Source: Vicia villosa
Lineage: Eukaryota; Streptophyta; Magnoliopsida; Fabales; Fabaceae
DNA length: 64,000 bases
Reading direction: 5' to 3'
Assembly (NCBI RefSeq): GCF_029867415.1
Contig: NC_081183.1
Span: forward strand, 116,922,514-116,986,513
The position numbers were made by a program, and so were the translations under genes. This document shows positions 34,111 through 46,352 of the stretch, piece by piece (position 1 is the first letter of the stretch; each line of letters begins with the position of its first letter). The notes below the pieces were generated by a model that saw nothing but the letters and a program-made list of their open reading frames with translations, had not been told where the DNA came from and did no database searches.

Positions 34111-35000
34111 CGGCGAAACGGTGAACCACGCGCCGACCACAAACTCCGAACATCTTCGTAATCCAGTTTCAGCCGCAGAGGCAGATCCAAACTCAAATTT
34201 CTCCGTTCCAAGTTTTCTTTCTTCCTCTGCTTCTTTTTCCCAGTCACCGGAACATTACTCACCGCCACCGGCACCTTCGAGATTTCTAGAACATCAACCA
34301 TAGCAAAACTCAACAAATTAACACCTCCGACGCCGCGAAGAGCATTTGCTATACCTAATTTTCTGCCAAAACCTCTGAACCAAGGATTCACTCTCTCGCC
34401 GCCGTAGCATAAACCTGCTTCTCCATCTCCACCGCTGTTTCCGGCGTAATCCTCAACCCTACTCCCGATAATACTATCAATCCCTTCCTCAGTTTCATCA
34501 TCCAACATCGATATACAATCTAAAGCCTCTCCAGAATCGCGTTCCAGTACTTCACCGGAATTCACCACTCTCTCTTCCGAGACCTCCTTCTCTTGAAAGC
34601 TGAAAACCTCCGTTTGAGAAGCGCTTTTATTTTGAGTCGAAAAAGAGTTTGCATAATCGAAATCACTGAACGGCAATAACAACGGTTCAAAAAAATCGTT
34701 GTTGTAGCATTCCGTTATAAGCGGTTTGGAAAATTTGCACGGTGGTGGATGTATTTTCTTTAGGTTACGGAATAGGTTCGGATACGCTTCGGAGAGTAAC
34801 TCAGCAGCTTCGTTGTATTTTTGGTTCGGTCTCTTTCGATTGGTTCGGGTTCTTTTGGTTCGGATTGCGCTTTGGGATATGTTATTGCTAGGTTCGGAGA
34901 TAGTTAAAGAAGAAGAAGTAAGTGAAGTTAATGTTGATGAAGAGGATTTGACTACATTGAAATTCAATGCATTGGTTCCTCCGCTTAAACTTGAACTCAT
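34111..35000 (-). CDS. CIA2: CIA2-like (CCT family) protein, first exon only
   Basis: The exon begins MSSSLSGGTNALNF at 35000. It contains the family features of CHLOROPLAST IMPORT APPARATUS 2: a Ser-rich start, RTKRTRTNRKRPNQKYNEAA (residues about 47-66), an acidic EEGIDSIIGS block, a GFGRKLGIANALRG block, a KKKQRKK basic run and LPLRLKLDYEDVRSLWSARG near the end. A consensus 5' splice site (CCG/GTAAGG) ends the exon at 34111, giving 296 codons plus 2 nt. The nuclear CIA2 factor promotes expression of plastid protein import and translation genes. The CCT motif (RYKEKR type) should lie in a later exon, but I find it nowhere to the left. Either the intron exceeds 34 kb because of the nested elements or the gene is truncated. 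The paralogue CIL is an alternative name. Confidence 0.82.
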
Positions 35001-35514
35001 TTGAAAGATGGGTTATAAATTATAATCACTTAAACAAAAAAGTGATTATTTGAAGTTTGATGAATTGATTTTGCAAAAAGGAAGTTGTGGTTTATTTAGA
35101 AGAGAGGGAAATGGGAACAAAGGAAGAGACAATGCTTGGTTTGTGATGTAGCAGCAACGGACGACTAGTGTTAAAGTATTTGACATGTTTTTGTTTTACT
35201 GTGATGTCCTTGTTCTTCAAGTTTCTCTTTTTGATTCCTTGGAATTTGTTTCTTATAAATGATATATTTAATGGGAGAAGAAAATTACAACACTTCACTT
35301 TGTTCCAATGAGCATTTGTCCTATAAGACAAGATACAATTCCAAAAGAACTCTAAAATGACTAGAGAGTCCTAGATACTTAAATATAGATTCTCTTACAA
35401 TGTGTTTGTAAGTGGGTTTTTAAAGAGTTTTGAATTTAAATTTTTTTAATTAAAAATTTAATCATTTCAATATTCAATGTATTAAAAATATATTTTTTTT
35501 ATAAAAATTCATGT
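35001..35514 (-). promoter_or_regulatory. 5' leader and promoter region of the CIA2-like gene
   Basis: AT-rich non-coding stretch upstream of the start codon. A TATAA-like TTATAATTTATAA occurs close to the ATG (35012-35024). No firm promoter element was identified. Confidence 0.3.
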
Positions 35515-37060
35515 CTGGCTGGCAAATTCTTGAAGATATCTTAATTGCAAATGAAATCGTAGACGATGCGAATTCAAGAAAAAAACATGCTTATATTTAA
35601 GGTCGACTTTGAAAAGGATTGTCACATAGTGGATTGGAACTTTCTAGATTGTGTAATGGTTAAGATGAAGTTTCCCGAAAAATTGAGGAGTTGAATCTTA
35701 CAATATTCGAAGACGTCAGCAACTTATGTGTTGGTGAATGACAACCCTACCAAAGAGTTTAATGTTGAAAGAGGAATTAGGCAAGAGAAACCCTATCTCA
35801 TTTCATTTTTCTTCATCAAGGAAGGCTTTAATCTTCTAATGAAAGAGGAGAGGATAGTTTTCGCATCTCTAATATGTGAACAACACTTTAGTTATTGCAA
35901 AAAATAATTTGGGGGCATTAGGAGCATAAAGGAAAATCTAATTTTATTTGAGATGATGTTGGATTTAAAAGTCAACTTTCAGAAGAGCTGGTTATGGGGA
36001 TAAATGTTTGTCAAAGTTGGCTCCGAGACGCGACCAATGTTTATAAGGTATGAGTCACTCTGTTCAGTTATTTTGAAATTCTGATAGATGCAAATCCAAG
36101 ATCAAAGAAGACATGACATCCTATGAGTAATACTATAAGATCTAGATTGTCAAATTGAAAACATAACATTTATTCTTTGACGATCATGTGGTTATCTTAA
36201 AATCAATCTTGCTAGTCATCATAGTTTAATTTTTTTCTCATTCTTCAAAGCTCTGTGAGGTATTGTCTCTAAACTCGAATCTATGTTCAAGTAATTCTTA
36301 TGGAAAGTCTATGAGAATGAGAGAAAAATCAATTGTGTTAAATGGGATAGAACTTGTAAACCTATATGGGATTTGGGAAATTTTGAATACTTTCAACGAT
36401 TCCCTCCTTAAAAAATGAGTCTGGAAAATTATATATGAGAGGACTGATCTTTGATATGAGCTTTGGTTTATAGATGCGGAGGGTTAAGGGTATTCTTCGA
36501 GAATGTGTCGGAAATTGTTTGTCGTGAAGAGTCGTTTTTCATATAGATATAGGTGGCCGAGAAATTTCAAAAGTGTATTCGGTGAAAGAGAGTTACAAGG
36601 TTCTTATGTTGAAAAATAGGATTGAGTTTAACGGATCTTGGTCTTTAGCATGGCACAAGTTGATATCTTCATAAGTATCATGCCTAGTTTGGAGAATCCT
36701 CACAATAGATTACCAAAAATGACAATTTAATTAAGAGAGATTTCATTGGTCAAAAATCTCTTCAATACAATGACGGGTGAGTTTTAGGTGAATCACATTC
36801 TCATCTGTTATTCGAGTGTCCTATTTTTAGTGGTATTTGGTATCATGTTGGCAACTGATTTGACATTTATTTAGTGTTTCAGAAAGAGTGTGGCACATCT
36901 AGAACAATATTTAAGGTTTAGTAGTAGAAAATTTGTTTCTAATGAAGTAAGAATGGTGTGGTAACTTGTATTTAGAGTAGTTGGAAAGAAAAATAAAATA
37001 AAATATTTAACAATAAGGTTGTTTCTCCTAACAAATGTTTGAATTTGTGCAAAGCATGTT
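35515..37060 (+). pseudogene. L1-type LINE relic: reverse transcriptase to zinc-binding domain
   Basis: Despite many stops and frameshifts the order of LINE ORF2 is readable: ILEDILIANEIVDDA, FKVDFEK, VKMKFPEKLRS, YVLVNDNPTKEFNVERGIRQ (35725-35790), LKVNFQKSWL near 35970 and the C-terminal zinc-binding (zf-RVT) region around 36600-36880 (LFECPIFSGIWYHVG). The catalytic FADD block is missing. It lies between the CIA2-like exon and the 3' end of the HAT3.1-like gene. Confidence 0.75.
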
Positions 37061-37327
37061 GTTGAACTGGTTGAAGGGCACTGGTTGAACACCAAATCTA
37101 GGTGCTTGAATTGATGTTTATCTCAATGGTTCTTGAATCCCAGATTATGTTTCAAGTAAGAATACATGGATATGGCCATGCCATGCAGCCAACAAATATA
37201 ATCCAGTAACAAAGTAAGTATAACTTCAAAACGGTTACTTCATTTCTTATTACAAAGTAAAACTAACAGCCATATATTACTGTATTGCAAAAATATTCTA
37301 AACATTGTATATTCTCTATATAGTTTT

Positions 37328-40300
37328 CTATTTGACCTTTTCTCTTAACTCAGCTACAGGCACATAAACAATAGATGGCTCATTCAGATTAGGTTCTTTC
37401 TCTGAACCCTTTGATCTGTAATTTTGAACTTGAGTTAAACTTTGCTTCAATCTATCTACTTTCATCTTCAATTTGGTCAGTCTTTCAAGCTCCAACTCTG
37501 CTTCCTTAGAGCCTCTCTCAAATGCAAATGTTACCTTCTTTTTCCTTTCTTTCAATAGTTTCATCAAGCTTACATCGCCATTGTCTTCCGTCGAATCCTG
37601 AAAATTAAACATTAAAGCGTTATGACAGAAGGTGTGATAAATTAAGAATAGTACTTCTAACGATGTCGGCCATCTCTCTGACAAGCTTAACTATGTACTT
37701 CAACAAATAGTTAATGCAGAAATGTTTATTTTCAAGCACATAAATGCACACATAATATGACAATTAGATAACTAGAAAAAGACCTCGTTGCCGTTTTCTC
37801 TCGAGGGTGGAGGTACTTCTGGTTTCTTTTTCTTCAAAAGACTGCTAGATGCCTTTGTTTTCTCTTTGCCGGTAACATTTTCACACTTCTTCACGGAACG
37901 AATCACGGTAATTTTCTTGACCTTCGGTTTCAAAATCTCATCTTCCTGCACCTGTTGGGATGTACAATCCTTTGAGGACTTAGAAGTGAAACTCTGCAGC
38001 TGTTTTCCTCCTTCCCGATACTGAACAAACCCGACTTATGTCAGAGTTTATTGCAAATTTCATGAACAAAACAGTTTATGAAATTGTAAGATAAAAAGCC
38101 GCCTTGTTATAGGATTTGAAACTAACATAGGTTTGCATCTAATTTAACAATTCTTACGAAAAAGGTTACGATTTTGAATACTAACTTAGAGATATTGTGA
38201 AACGGAAAGAAAGAAACAGTATTAGTAAAGGAGAGAGCAAAAGCATAGCACCAAAGTTTACCTTTCGAGTTTTAAGTGCCGAGTAACGTGCATTTTTGAA
38301 CCATTTGTTAACCTGCATTTTCTATCATGTTAATAACAGGAAGTCGGGAACAAAATCTGACTCAAGATAGTCGGGAATAACCTTTGCAGCGTCAAGTCCC
38401 AGCTCTTTCGAAAGGGCGTCCTTTACGGATTTAGGAGGAAGCTCATTCTCTGCAAAAACTTGGCGAAGCTTCTGGAACATTTCATAGTGGACACGAATTA
38501 GCATATATAACTTAATACATTATATATTTGTTCTCGGTTGGAATTGTGGAAGATAACAGTAAAGAAATATGATAGAAAGAGAAAGAGTGGCTATCAATTA
38601 ATACCTCAACAGCATCATGCGGAATCCTGAAGCAAGGTCTTTTTATGCCAGAAGAATTCCCTCGTATTCTAACATTGTTCTCATCATTCTGATGTTTGTT
38701 TTCAATCTCATGCAGAGTCATAAGTGTATTAACAGCGTCAGACTCCTTTTCTGTTCGCGGTTTTTTTCCCGGACCCCAGTCTTCGTCTTCACTCATTTGT
38801 TCATAATGAGCATCCTTCCCAAACATTTCCTGAAAAGATAGGAACTTCAATTAAACTGGATTGACAAATTCGAGCTTATTTACTAGCATAAACACTTGTG
38901 ACACTGTTTGGGAGAGCTTATAGAAATATTTTACGACATGGTCATCTGATATACTCACATCATAAAGTTTCCTGTAGTCAACAGCTGTACGCTGCCTACG
39001 ACCACACGCAATTTCGCCGGATTCATCGGAATCTATGCGGCCATGACTAACAGAATAATATTCAAGGCCTTCATCTAACAGAGAACATTCTCCATTTAAT
39101 GACCACATACTACCAGAACTACTCGAATCATCAGATGCGTTATCATCATTTCCATCTGTGTTGTTGCCACCGTGGCTATCTTCTTTCATCTCTGGATTAT
39201 AGTCATCGTCTTCAGGATCATCTGAGGGCCATTCTTCTTCTTGATTCAATAATCCTGTGTCACCATCAGGAATAGCAGCTTCTTCCTTGAATATATCCTA
39301 AATTTACAGAAGAAAAGCCATTTACTATTTAAACCAATTGAAGGAAACGAAAAAATATGAACATTTGGTTTAGCAAGAGTCAAGGGTAATAGAGTAAATA
39401 AATACAAACCTGCCAAGTACTGTCTAAGGAGAAACGAGTCCCGAGATGCGCGTTTGTTGCCTCGAGTATTTCTATCTTACATTCACAAAACTTGCAAAAC
39501 CAGCCTTGGTCTCCGGGAGGTACTGCAATTTATAATTAAATGATACGTTTTCTCAATAAAAAGTCCGCATATTAAAGGTTCACACAAACAAGAATAAATC
39601 AGAACTCACTGTTTTCAGTATCCAAAGGAGGATCAAGACACCTTTGGTGAAACGCGCGATTGCATGTGCCGTCGCAGAGTATAATATCATTATCTGGAAA
39701 AGCTTCACGCATCTTGCAATTCGCACAGAATATATGTTCGTGATAAACAGATCCATCTGTAGCAATAGCAGAACCTTCAATGCTACCAACTGAACTTAGA
39801 GAATCTAGCTGGCGAATGGCGTCACGGATACCAAGCTTGCATTTTATAATCTGCTTCTTTGCTCTTTGTAGCTCCATTTCAGGCCTAATCTTCTCTCGAC
39901 TATGACCTTTCCAACCTTCTCCGGAGTAAGCATCAATAAGGTTCTGCTCTAGCTTCATTCTAATTAACAGATTCCTTGTTCTTCTCTGAAGGCGTGAAGT
40001 GTCGTCAATTTCCACATTAAGTCTTTCTCTTTTCTTTTTTCTTCTTCTTCTCTTACGCTTTTGAATATTTGTCTCTTGATCAACATCTTTCTCGTTTTCC
40101 CTATCATTATTCGGAGAATTTTTTCCTCCTTGTATCTTTACAGTAGGCTGAACCTGTTTTGAATTCCTATCAGTTTTATGTAGCTTTTGCCTAATAATCA
40201 ATCTTTTATTTGAAGTATTCTTGTTCGGCCCCTTGACAGAAGAATCAATAGCTGTTTTCTCCGACGCATTTGCCGAGTCTCTGAGTTTATGAGATTTTGA

Positions 40301-40438
40301 TTTCAGTTTCCGTTTCTTCTCTTGGCTTTTCGAGCTACTTCTTTTGAATCGCGGTGAATCTACCTTTAACTTGATATGTTCCTTTGAGTTACCGGCTTTT
40401 GTAGATCCTCGATTATTTGACTTCTCAGTATCCCGCAT
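37328..40438 (-). CDS. HAT3.1: HAT3.1-like PHD-finger homeodomain protein, 8 coding exons, 717 aa
   Basis: Exons on the minus strand: 40438-39610, 39522-39410, 39297-38959, 38829-38605, 38471-38382, 38312-38262, 38020-37784 and 37597-37328. All junctions are GT/AG and the frame closes at 717 codons plus TAG. A basic Lys/Arg N-terminus is followed by the family block [19 protein letters not shown], then a PHD finger (from Cys238, CANCKM...[13 protein letters not shown], completed by WFCKFCECK in exon 2). An acidic region ([13 protein letters not shown]) follows, then a homeodomain over exons 4-6 with WFKNAR in helix 3, and a coiled C-terminus ending [18 protein letters not shown]3.1-type proteins are nuclear DNA-binding factors; the PHD finger probably reads histone tails. 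The gene looks intact and is the best-supported host gene here. Confidence 0.93.
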
Positions 40439-40468
40439 ATTAATTTATTCACTAACGTATCACCCCTG

Positions 40469-41115
40469 ATAGAAGCATAACAGTAACACAATGATCAAGA
40501 TATACTGTTCAAAAGGATTTTCATGAATTTTGCATAATCTAACAATTCCTGTTATGATTCTCGATTTGAACTAGTGATGATATAACTCAATCTACAATCC
40601 ACCGAGAAATCAAGAAAAACTCATAAAAATTGATAACTCTAACAAGCTTAGATCAAAGAAGAATGTATTCAAATCAAACACAGAAACAGTACAACAAAAT
40701 CCCAAATGTAATGTAACACCATCAAGTATACAAAGACAAGATTAAGGAGCAATCAATTCAAACAAAACATGTCCAAAACACATACGAGGATTCAAAACTA
40801 TACTAATGAAGAATCACTTCATGAAAATTTAGTGAAGAACAAACTTTAGGCGTGAATGACTTCAAAAGTCTAAAAGTCACAACATAAGGAATCATAACTC
40901 ATAAGTATCATCAATCTTATTCACAACAATGATTCAATTTCAAAATCAAGAACTTTCATGATTAGAAAATCAACTGATTATTACTATAAGACAAATTGGC
41001 AAAACAAGAAGATTCATCATTCATAACCAAGGTCTTGACTTTGTTAAGCCCCACAAAGTATTAAGCAAAAACAAGACAAACCCACATGAGTTTAAGGCCA
41101 ATGAAAGAAAACTAA
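40469..41115 (-). other. Intron in the 5' UTR of the HAT3.1-like gene
   Basis: The donor TTTCAG/GTTAGT lies at about 41116 and the acceptor TTCTATCAG/GGGTG at about 40469, 30 nt before the start codon. Long 5' UTR introns are common in this gene type; the borders are inferred. Confidence 0.6.
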
Positions 41116-41187
41116 CCTGAAATTGAAGATAAAAAATGGTTAAAGATCTGAACTTTGAATAGCTCTGAACTGTCTCATGAAGAAAAA

Positions 41188-41222
41188 AGTTGAATACATA
41201 TAGAGATATATATACACATACA
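41188..41222 (-). promoter_or_regulatory. Putative TATA region of the HAT3.1-like gene
   Basis: On the minus strand GTATATATATCTCTATATG precedes a leader of about 70 nt (CTTCATGAGACAG...) that ends at the putative 5' UTR intron donor. Confidence 0.45.
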
Positions 41223-41239
41223 AGCTGAGAACTTTGAAT

Positions 41240-42440
41240 GAAAAAAAAGTGACCCTTTCGATTGAATGATGAATTTGAAATTGGAATTGAAATTGGGTCT
41301 TAGATTCCCAATGTTGATATGTGTATCGTTTTCTGAAAGCACTTCAATCGTTTAGGCTCTTGTTCTTCTTGATGTTTTTTTACTCTTCTCTATTAGTCCT
41401 TCTTTGTTTCCCTTGTGTGGAATCGAAAAGTGTTCACCTTTGTTTTGTTTTTCTATTGTCCCACTTTGATTTTACCAAAAATTGCATTTTTACCACAAAA
41501 ATTAACTAATTTGCTATTTGGGGTAAGTTAATTTCTTGCTGAATCTAGGTTGTCTGTTGGCTCTCAAATTGGGATATATTCAATCAATCCTAGTTATGCA
41601 GAGATTGGAACATTATTCTTAAATTATGAGTCAAGACTCGTGTAAGTTTAAAAGATTAATAAGGTTGTTTTAGGAAGCTCAAACTATATGGTAGTAACCT
41701 AATAGATTTTGGAAGAAAAAAGTGAGGTTGTGTAGATGTAAAGAATAATTTCAAGAGTATTGATTCTTTGAGTGATTTGCTAAAAATAAAAGGAGTTACA
41801 AAATATAATTATAGGATCTCTTCGTGAACACGAAGTTTCATGATGCGTCTGAGGTTTCAGGATCTTCGTATAATTGCTGGCTTTTTTTTAATTGTCTTTT
41901 GACTTGTATTTTTTGCAAATATTTAAATTGGTTTTGTGAATAGGGTTGGTTGGTGTGTTGTTTTATGCTCTCGAGTAAGGTGTGTTTCTGCCTGTAAGCT
42001 GATGTTGTCTTTGATGTTTTTTTAGTTTCTATTATCATTCAGCCTTTGTTTATAGCTTATTTTGTTTGTTTTTCTGAGCATATCTTGTATTTTTGTCGTA
42101 TCATGTACTTTTGTCTATTTTTCTCTTGCATATTAATATATTGATTTGCAAGATATAATTTTAATACGAGATTAATAATTATGTATTGACTGTGTAAGAT
42201 TATTTTAAATATGTATCTAATCAAATCATATCATGCAAATATTTTGTGAAAATATTTTGAAAACTAATATATAAAAATGATATTTTTATAGAATGTTGAT
42301 TTGAGTAGGGTAAAATAGTTTTTCATATATAACGATTAAGCTTTCTAAAGATTTGAGATGAGATTGAGTGTAACAAATGGTAATAACTTTTTTTATAAAG
42401 AAAATCAACTTATATTATTTCATTGTTTAACAAATAAGCA
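41240..42440. other. Intergenic, no gene seen
   Basis: AT-rich sequence upstream of the HAT3.1-like gene. Short frames (41321, 41838) lack domains or conserved motifs. Confidence 0.5.
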
Positions 42441-43860
42441 AGAAACATATGAAGATCATAAAAAGTATGGAGACTATACATTAGTATATTTGTAAAAACC
42501 CGTATGGGGTGACATAATGACATCGCCCATGTTTCATTCGTCTAGAGTAGGAAAACATGGGAGGGTAATGTGTCTTGTTCGGGGGGGGGGGGTATGTTGC
42601 TCTCAGTTCTGAAAAGATCATTATAGTAGTCCACCAAAGTGTCTTGGATCTCTTCCTCTTTGTAAGTAAGATCTCCATTCTTAGTGATTAGTTTTATTTT
42701 GTCATGAGTCTATCTTTATGAGGCATTGAGGAGAAATAAAACTAGTGTCCGTGTCTCCTTCCTTTGGACAATTCATCTTAGTCCTTTGAGCCCACCATAT
42801 CTCTTATTGGTATAACAGGTTATCCAGTTTCTCTTATTGTTCTTTGATAGCATTATAGTTCATGTTGTGGTGGTTATCCCCTTAAAGAGACTGGGTATTC
42901 TCTTTGATTCTATTAATTGCATTAGTAGGGTTGCCAAATTCCTTTTTTTCCCCAATGCCACAGCTTATCTAGAGTAATATTAAGTTTGTCATAAGTGTCG
43001 CTGTTGTAGCGGTGTTTCCAACTGTCTTCAGTAATCTTCTCAATATCCGGGTGTTCCATCCAAAGTTTCTTAAATCTCTTAGGTTTAGATTTTTGGCGTT
43101 TAGACCTTTTTTTACAGAGATTTGTATGGAATTCCAACATGACGGAATTGTGGTCAAACTTAATTATGGGGAGATGAATCTTAGTGCATTAAGGGAGGTT
43201 GTTTATCCAATTTTGATTAGTCATGAATCTATCCAGTCTAGTTGTAATGAAGTCTTCTCCTTGTTGATTGTTGCACCATGTTTCCATGTTTCCTGTAAAA
43301 CCTAAATCATTAAGTTGTTAAGCATATCAAGTATCATTAATGGTATCAGTAAGATTTTGGTCAATAGGATTACCACCATATTTTTCCTTAGAATTTCTAA
43401 TTAAATTTAATTCTCCAAAAATCAGCCATATACCAAAATATTGTCTTTAAACTAAATTATTAATCAAACTACAAGTTAAGATTTTCTAATTGCTTTTAGG
43501 GTAGTCATACATACATGTGCCTCTCCAAGTAATTTTAATGTTAGTATTAGAAACATGCTCAATGTAAAAGTCAATCATGATATTATTATAATCAATAATG
43601 TTCAGTTTTTCATCATTACTCCACAATAAATCCATACCACCAACTTTACTTTTCTCATTAATGCTACAATTAGTATTGTGGCTATTGGTTAATGGTTAAG
43701 ATACCAATATTTTTAATTCTACTGTAAACATCATCATTGTCCTTTTTATTATTTTCAGTTATACACAAAATAGTAGGGGAGAGAGAAATTATCATATTTT
43801 TTAGGGCTCTAGAGGTTTGGAGCTTCCCAACCCCCTACAATTCCATGCTAGGATCTCCAT
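42440..43860 (-). pseudogene. L1-type LINE relic, endonuclease start to linker (minus strand)
   Basis: On the minus strand, 43860 starts MEILAWNCRGLGSSKPLEP, the standard start of a plant LINE ORF2 endonuclease. Later blocks include KRFKKLWMEHPDIEKITED and LDKLWHWGKKG (42922-43140), the linker before the reverse transcriptase. Stops and frameshifts are frequent. An 11-G run occurs at about 42582-42592. Another piece of the same family lies at 48763-48935 in the opposite orientation. Confidence 0.75.
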
Positions 43861-43869
43861 CCCTACTAT

Positions 43870-45057
43870 GCCGCATTAATCACTAGGTTGGCTGTCTTGG
43901 ATGTTAAACAATTTTGTGGTGCTCTTGATTTCTCTATGGAACCCCCTCCTTTCAACGACAACACAACCATACTAACGGTGATTGACCAATTCAGCAAGTA
44001 CGTATATTTTGGTCCCCTCCCTACTCACTGCACATCGTAGAAAGTAGTTGAGTTATTTGCGAACATAGTGATCAAATTGCATGGGGTGCCACACACTATC
44101 CTATCGGACCGCAGTCATATACTCACAAGCCAATGTTGGCGTAATTTGTTTGATCTCATGGGCACTAAAATGAAGATGAGCTCATCATAACATCCTCAAA
44201 CCGATGGGCAAATAGAGGTCAAAAATCGATATATAGAACAATACTTCTGGGCTTTTGTGACTGACTATCCTAAAAAATGAGGGGTAGCTTCCTCATGTGG
44301 GCTGAATATCACGACAACATCAGTCATCATTCATCAATCAACATGACTCATTTCCAAACTATTTATGGGGTCCTCCCCAACTGTTCCAATGCATGTGTAT
44401 GGGCAATCCAAAATTCAAGTAGTAGAAGATGGCCTATTAACGAGAGTTAAAATTCTGTAACACCTAAAGAAGGACTTGATGCACGCTTAACAAACCAACA
44501 AACATCGCACTGACATGCAATTTGAGGTGGGTGATTTGGTCCTCGTGAAACTTCGACCCTATACACAAATAATAGTGGTCGCTCGGTTGAATCGCAAGAT
44601 TTGTAGAAGGTTCTTTAAACCATTCCTAGTGGTAGAACGCATTGCTACAATAGCTTTTAAGTTGGGTCTGTCACCTAGGAGCCTTATTCATCCCATATTC
44701 CATGTGTCCCTGCTGCGAACTTAAAAAGGCCCAGTTATTGACAAGTTTTTTCCATTACTGGATGCAGGTATTGTCGATTGACGTTTACTGCACTCGATAA
44801 CTCTTTTAGTCGGTTGTATTTGCAAAAAAATAGGATCGCCCTTACATCCAAGTCTTATGTAATGGTCTTAGAGTCAATTGGAAGACGTGCTTGGGAGGAT
44901 TTATCGTTGTTCGTCTATCTTTATGGAATCTCTAATAAGGTCAATTTCGAAGATGAAAATAGTGATAGTTTTGATCAAGGGGAGGTGTTGTTATATGTCG
45001 GCCCATTCAACAATTTGTTAGATGACACCTCCAATACTATATTTAAAAATCAGGTTT
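43870..45057 (+). pseudogene. Ty3/gypsy chromovirus relic: integrase to chromodomain-like end
   Basis: Readable blocks in order: LTVIDQFSKYVYFGPLPTHC (integrase core, first Asp), HGVPHTILSDR (second Asp), HPQTDGQIEV (catalytic Glu region), then MQFEVGDLVLVKLRPYTQ, LSPRSLIHPIFHVSLLR (44515-44724) and a degenerate chromodomain-like end (RRAWEDLSLFVYLYGISNKV). Stops interrupt several blocks. No LTR is recognisable. It abuts the minus-strand LINE at 43860. Confidence 0.82.
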
Positions 45058-45069
45058 GACTTGAAAGTC

Positions 45070-45285
45070 TGTTTAAAAGTCTATTTCACATTTAAAGTTT
45101 CAAATAGTCCATTTTACCTATTTTTTTACATAAAAAATACGATATTTTATATATTATTTAATTTATTTTCTAATATATATATTAGAAAATAGACTAAATA
45201 ATATATAAAATATTATATTTTCTACGTAAAAAGTAGGTAAAATAGACTATTTGAAAATCTTAATGTAAAATAAACTTTCATTTTA
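45070..45285. repeat. Perfectly centred inverted repeat (foldback, about 216 bp)
   Basis: The arms around CTAATATATATATTAG (45170-45185) pair over about 100 bp each with few mismatches, including TCAAATAGTCCATTTTACCTA on the left and its complement on the right. It is likely a small MITE. No clear target duplication was found. Confidence 0.75.
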
Positions 45286-45289
45286 AAAC

Positions 45290-46344
45290 AAAATTTATTT
45301 GCTAAAACGTCACTCATTTTAAATGTATGTGTTGAATTTGAGCATTTTTCAAGTAAGAAAAGTCCGAATGATGGACCCGTTTCAAATATATTGCAACAAA
45401 CCAAGGGCATACTTTTTTGTCTTGAAAAACATTGATTTCAATGTTCTGCATATAAATGAAACTATACCAACTAAATGGGTAGGTGCAAGATGAAATCATC
45501 AAATCACATGAACCAAAGTGTACAAGTATGTTTTGCGCACATTCAATAACAATTAAAAGACAAAAAACTTGAATGTTTTATCAAATATCACTTATTTTAT
45601 CGACAATATCCTTTCTGCCTTCATTTTTCTAACCAAAATAGGATAAACCAACCATCTCCAAATCAACAAGGATCCTGTCATCAATCAAAAGGAAAAAATC
45701 AACAACCAAATGATGAAAAAGTTAATAACAGAAAGAATGAGCATTAAGTAAATTCTAGAGTTTAAAATATCATCCAATTACCATTTAGTTGGGATACATT
45801 TGCTTGTAATTAATTGAAAACAAAATTTACAAATATAAAAACAGTTTCTTAAACCAAACAAACACATATCTTTATTTAATTATCCCCTATACAAAGATTT
45901 AAAATTGAGTACAGAAACAATAAGACATTTTTTAAATTACTCATGAAAAAATAAATATCAAAATTGAACATATGTACCATGCTAAGTAGCCCCTTACCCT
46001 CATTAAAGGGACCATCAATTTTTAAATCAATGCTCAGCAATCAGGAAAAACATAATTTTCAATTAGATTGCTTCAAATTGAGTATATTTACCACTGGTTT
46101 GAACCCGACACAGTGTCCAATTTATTGGCAAAACAGGATAAAAAAACGTTTTGACATATAGATCAACAAAATTACTGTACCCTGGTGGGAAACTGATTTG
46201 TGGCAATCCAACTAAAGAAATACAAACATGGAAAAGCATAGTGTAAATACAGGTTTTTTTTAAAACAAAGCCCACCAAATTGTGGCCAGTGGCCACAATG
46301 TCAATGATTTTTACTTATCCTGAATCACAACTATGGCTCCATCA
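45290..46344. other. Intergenic, AT-rich, no gene seen
   Basis: No coding domain or repeat was recognised. It lies downstream of the ATP synthase subunit gene and may include its terminal 3' UTR exon, which I could not place. Confidence 0.4.
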
Positions 46345-46352
46345 GCCATACT

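Noticed and set aside
36871..37095. 74-codon minus-strand frame between LINE relic and HAT3.1-like gene
   Set aside because: It is antisense to the zinc-binding end of the LINE; no splice context links it to the neighbouring gene.
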